NCBI RefSeq assembly: GCF_013375935.1
Contig: NZ_CP056117.1
Coordinates: forward strand, 2,728,001 to 2,792,000
DNA: 64,000 nt
Source: Enterobacter cloacae
Lineage (GTDB): Bacteria > Pseudomonadota > Gammaproteobacteria > Enterobacterales > Enterobacteriaceae
Reading direction: 5' to 3'
Shown here: in pieces, positions 57,689 to 64,000 of the stretch
Layout of the letters: every line of letters begins with the position of its first letter
How positions within the stretch are numbered: the stretch's first letter is position 1
Translations under genes and position numbers: made by a program
Notes under the pieces: generated by a model
Database searches by the model: none
What the model was told of the DNA's origin: nothing
Seen by the model: only the letters and a program-made list of their open reading frames with translations

Positions 57689-58669
57689 ATGACGCAAAAC
57701 AACAATAGCCTGGTCACTCGCAGCAATGACCCGGAGCAAATTGATTTACTGGATTTAGTACTACAGCTGTGGCGCGGCAAGTGGGTAATTGGAGCGTTTA
57801 TTGCTGTTTTTATCGTTCTTGCTGGCGTTTATATCACCATTGCAAAAGAAAAGTGGACCTCGTCGGCGATCATCGCCCAGCCTGACGCAGCGCAAATTGC
57901 AACTTACGCGAATGCATTGAATATTCTCTATGGTAGCGCCGCACCTTCAATGCAGGATATTCAAGGTCGCGCTATTGGCCGTTTCAATTCTTCTTTTTCT
58001 GCTTTAGCGCAAGCTCTTGAAAACCAAGAGGTCCCTGAAATACTCACAATTGAACCTACCGTCAAGGGGCAGAGCTTACCCTTAACGGTTACATATCAGG
58101 GCGAATCAGCTGAAGCCGCACAAAAGCAACTTGCACAGTATATTCAGCAGGTTGATGAGCAGACGGCCAAAGAACTGACTCTTGACCTGAAGGATAATCT
58201 TAAGCAGCAGATCACTACCCTGAACGACTCTCTTCAGAACCAGGAAAAAGTAGCTCAGGAGCAAAAAGATCTGCGTATTAAGCAGATTACTGAGGCGTAT
58301 AAAAACGCGGAGGCCGCGAAAATTAGCACTCCGCAGCTCCAGCAAACTCAGGACGTTACTCAGGAAACCATGTTCCTGCTGGGCACTGAAGCGCTGAAGT
58401 CAATGATTGATAACGAGGCATCCCGTCCGCTCGTTTTCTCAGGTGCCTACTATCAGACCAAGCAAAACTTACTGGATATTCAGAATCTTAACGTTAACCC
58501 GGACACAGTACACGTCTACCGTTACGTTATGAAACCGAATCTTCCTATCCGTCGCGACAGCCCGAAAAAAGCTATCACCCTGATCCTCGCCGTACTCCTC
58601 GGAGGGATTATCGGTTCTGGTGTTGTTCTTGGCCGTAACGCGCTGAGAAACTACAGGCCGAAAGCCTGA
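57689..58669 (+). CDS. wzz: Wzz, O-antigen chain-length regulator
   Basis: Polysaccharide co-polymerase of class 1 that sets the modal length of O antigen made by Wzy. 326 residues, same as E. coli WzzB. First membrane segment at about 32-52 (WVIGAFIAVFIVLAGVYI), a periplasmic domain with a coiled-coil section (about 160-220; LKDNLKQQITTLNDSLQNQEK), and a second segment near the C-terminus preceded by the proline-rich PNLPIRRDSPKK motif. It is convergent with hisI. Confidence 0.96.
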   Translation: MTQNNNSLVTRSNDPEQIDLLDLVLQLWRGKWVIGAFIAVFIVLAGVYITIAKEKWTSSAIIAQPDAAQIATYANALNILYGSAAPSMQDIQGRAIGRFNSSFSALAQALENQEVPEILTIEPTVKGQSLPLTVTYQGESAEAAQKQLAQYIQQVDEQTAKELTLDLKDNLKQQITTLNDSLQNQEKVAQEQKDLRIKQITEAYKNAEAAKISTPQLQQTQDVTQETMFLLGTEALKSMIDNEASRPLVFSGAYYQTKQNLLDIQNLNVNPDTVHVYRYVMKPNLPIRRDSPKKAITLILAVLLGGIIGSGVVLGRNALRNYRPKA

Positions 58670-58680
58670 TTTGCAGACAA

Positions 58681-58710
58681 AAAAAGACCGGGTTTCCCCG
58701 GTCTTTTTTA
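58681..58710. terminator. Bidirectional terminator between wzz and hisI
   Basis: AAAAAGACCGG / CCGGTCTTTTT stem of 11 bp with a short loop; it is A-rich before and T-rich after. It serves wzz on the plus strand and overlaps the hisI stop codon, so it also ends the his operon transcript on the minus strand. Confidence 0.92.
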
Positions 58711-59312
58711 TTTGTGTCTCTTACGTAAATTCTCAATCACCGCTGTCAAATCCAGCTCCTGATCCTGAAGCAGCACCAGCAGGTGATACATCAAATCCGA
58801 CGCTTCGTTCGTCAGCTCCTCCCGGTCATTCACGGTGGCAGCCAGCGCCGTTTCAACGCCTTCCTCACCCACCTTCTGCGCAATGCGCTTGGTGCCGCTG
58901 GCGTACAGCTTTGCGGTGTACGAGCTCTCGGGATCCGCCGTTTTACGCTCTGCCAGCAATTGTTCAAGCTGATAAAGGAACAGCCACTGGTGGCTCGCCT
59001 CGCCAAAGCAGCTGCTGGTTCCTTTGTGGCAGGTTGGCCCAATCGGGTTTGCCAGCACCAGCAGGGTGTCGTTATCGCAATCCGGCGTAATGCTTACCGC
59101 GTTCAGGAAATGACCTGAGGTTTCACCTTTGGTCCACAGGCGCTGTTTGGTGCGCGAGAAAAACGTCACCTTACCGCTGTCGATCGTTTTCGCCAGCGCC
59201 TCCTGGTTCATATATCCCAGCATCAGCACTTCGCCTGATACGGCATGTTGTACAACCACCGGCAGTAATCCGTCAGTTTTTTCCCAGTCCAGCTGCGCCC
59301 GTTGTTGCTCTG

Positions 59313-59319
<7 letters not shown>
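58708..59319 (-). CDS. hisI: HisI (HisIE), phosphoribosyl-AMP cyclohydrolase / phosphoribosyl-ATP pyrophosphatase
   Basis: Fusion enzyme for steps 2 and 3 of histidine synthesis. 203 residues. The N-terminal cyclohydrolase (about 1-115) has the zinc/metal site [26 protein letters not shown]. The C-terminal pyrophosphatase (about 120-200) has the helical [28 protein letters not shown] metal site. It is last gene of the his operon and overlaps hisF by 7 bp. Confidence 0.97.

Positions 59320-64000
<4,681 letters not shown>

Overview
The window is chromosomal DNA from an enterobacterium. The gene order matches the mdtABCD - alkA - udk - asmA - colanic acid (wza-wcaM) - galF - O-antigen - gnd - ugd - wzz - his segment of the E. 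coli map. A uge gene between ugd and wzz and the individual protein sequences point to Enterobacter or a close relative (Leclercia, Lelliottia, Klebsiella side); the genus is inferred, not proven. The core genes are GC-rich. The stretch from about 40.9 to 51.4 kb is conspicuously AT-rich and was acquired separately.

Layout. 1-3.9 kb: mdtB (cut by the window edge) and mdtA of a multidrug RND pump, minus strand. 4.0-5.3 kb: a complete IS481-family element inserted in the centre of a GC-rich palindromic repeat, with a 5-bp target duplication. 5.4-16.2 kb: housekeeping genes yegD, alkA, yegE (dgcE), udk, dcd, asmA and yegH. 16.2-16.9 kb: long leader region of the colanic acid operon with a JUMPStart/ops element. 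16.9-39.5 kb: the full colanic acid operon wza-wzb-wzc-wcaABCDEF-gmd-fcl-gmm-wcaI-cpsB-cpsG-wcaJ-wzxC-wcaKLM, whose three larger internal gaps are each occupied by a palindromic repeat. 39.7-40.6 kb: galF.

40.6-51.4 kb: a Wzx/Wzy-type O-antigen cluster behind a second JUMPStart/ops element. It encodes a MurJ-like flippase, a polymerase candidate, four GT4-type glycosyltransferases, a CysE-like acetyltransferase, manC and manB. As read, manB carries a +1 frameshift in a run of eight A; removing one A restores a continuous 478-residue phosphomannomutase. Cluster-encoded sugar supply is limited to GDP-mannose, for which the colanic acid operon carries a second, intact cpsB/cpsG pair.

51.6-58.7 kb: gnd, then rfbB and rfbA (dTDP-4-keto-6-deoxyglucose synthesis, with no rfbC/rfbD beside them), ugd, uge (convergent) and wzz. 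58.7-64.0 kb: hisIE, hisF, hisA, hisH, hisB, hisC and the C-terminal third of hisD, minus strand, tightly overlapping.

How it fits together: most of the window makes nucleotide sugars (GDP-Man, GDP-Fuc, UDP-GlcA, UDP-GalA, dTDP-sugars) and assembles two surface polysaccharides on undecaprenyl phosphate. Colanic acid is started by WcaJ, flipped by WzxC and exported by Wza/Wzc. The O antigen is presumably started by WecA (outside the window), flipped by the MurJ-like Wzx, polymerised by Wzy and length-controlled by Wzz. I found no tRNA, rRNA, CRISPR array, or wholly unknown multigene system. The most original content is the O-antigen cluster with its slippage-prone manB and MurJ-type flippase, and the IS in the repeat.
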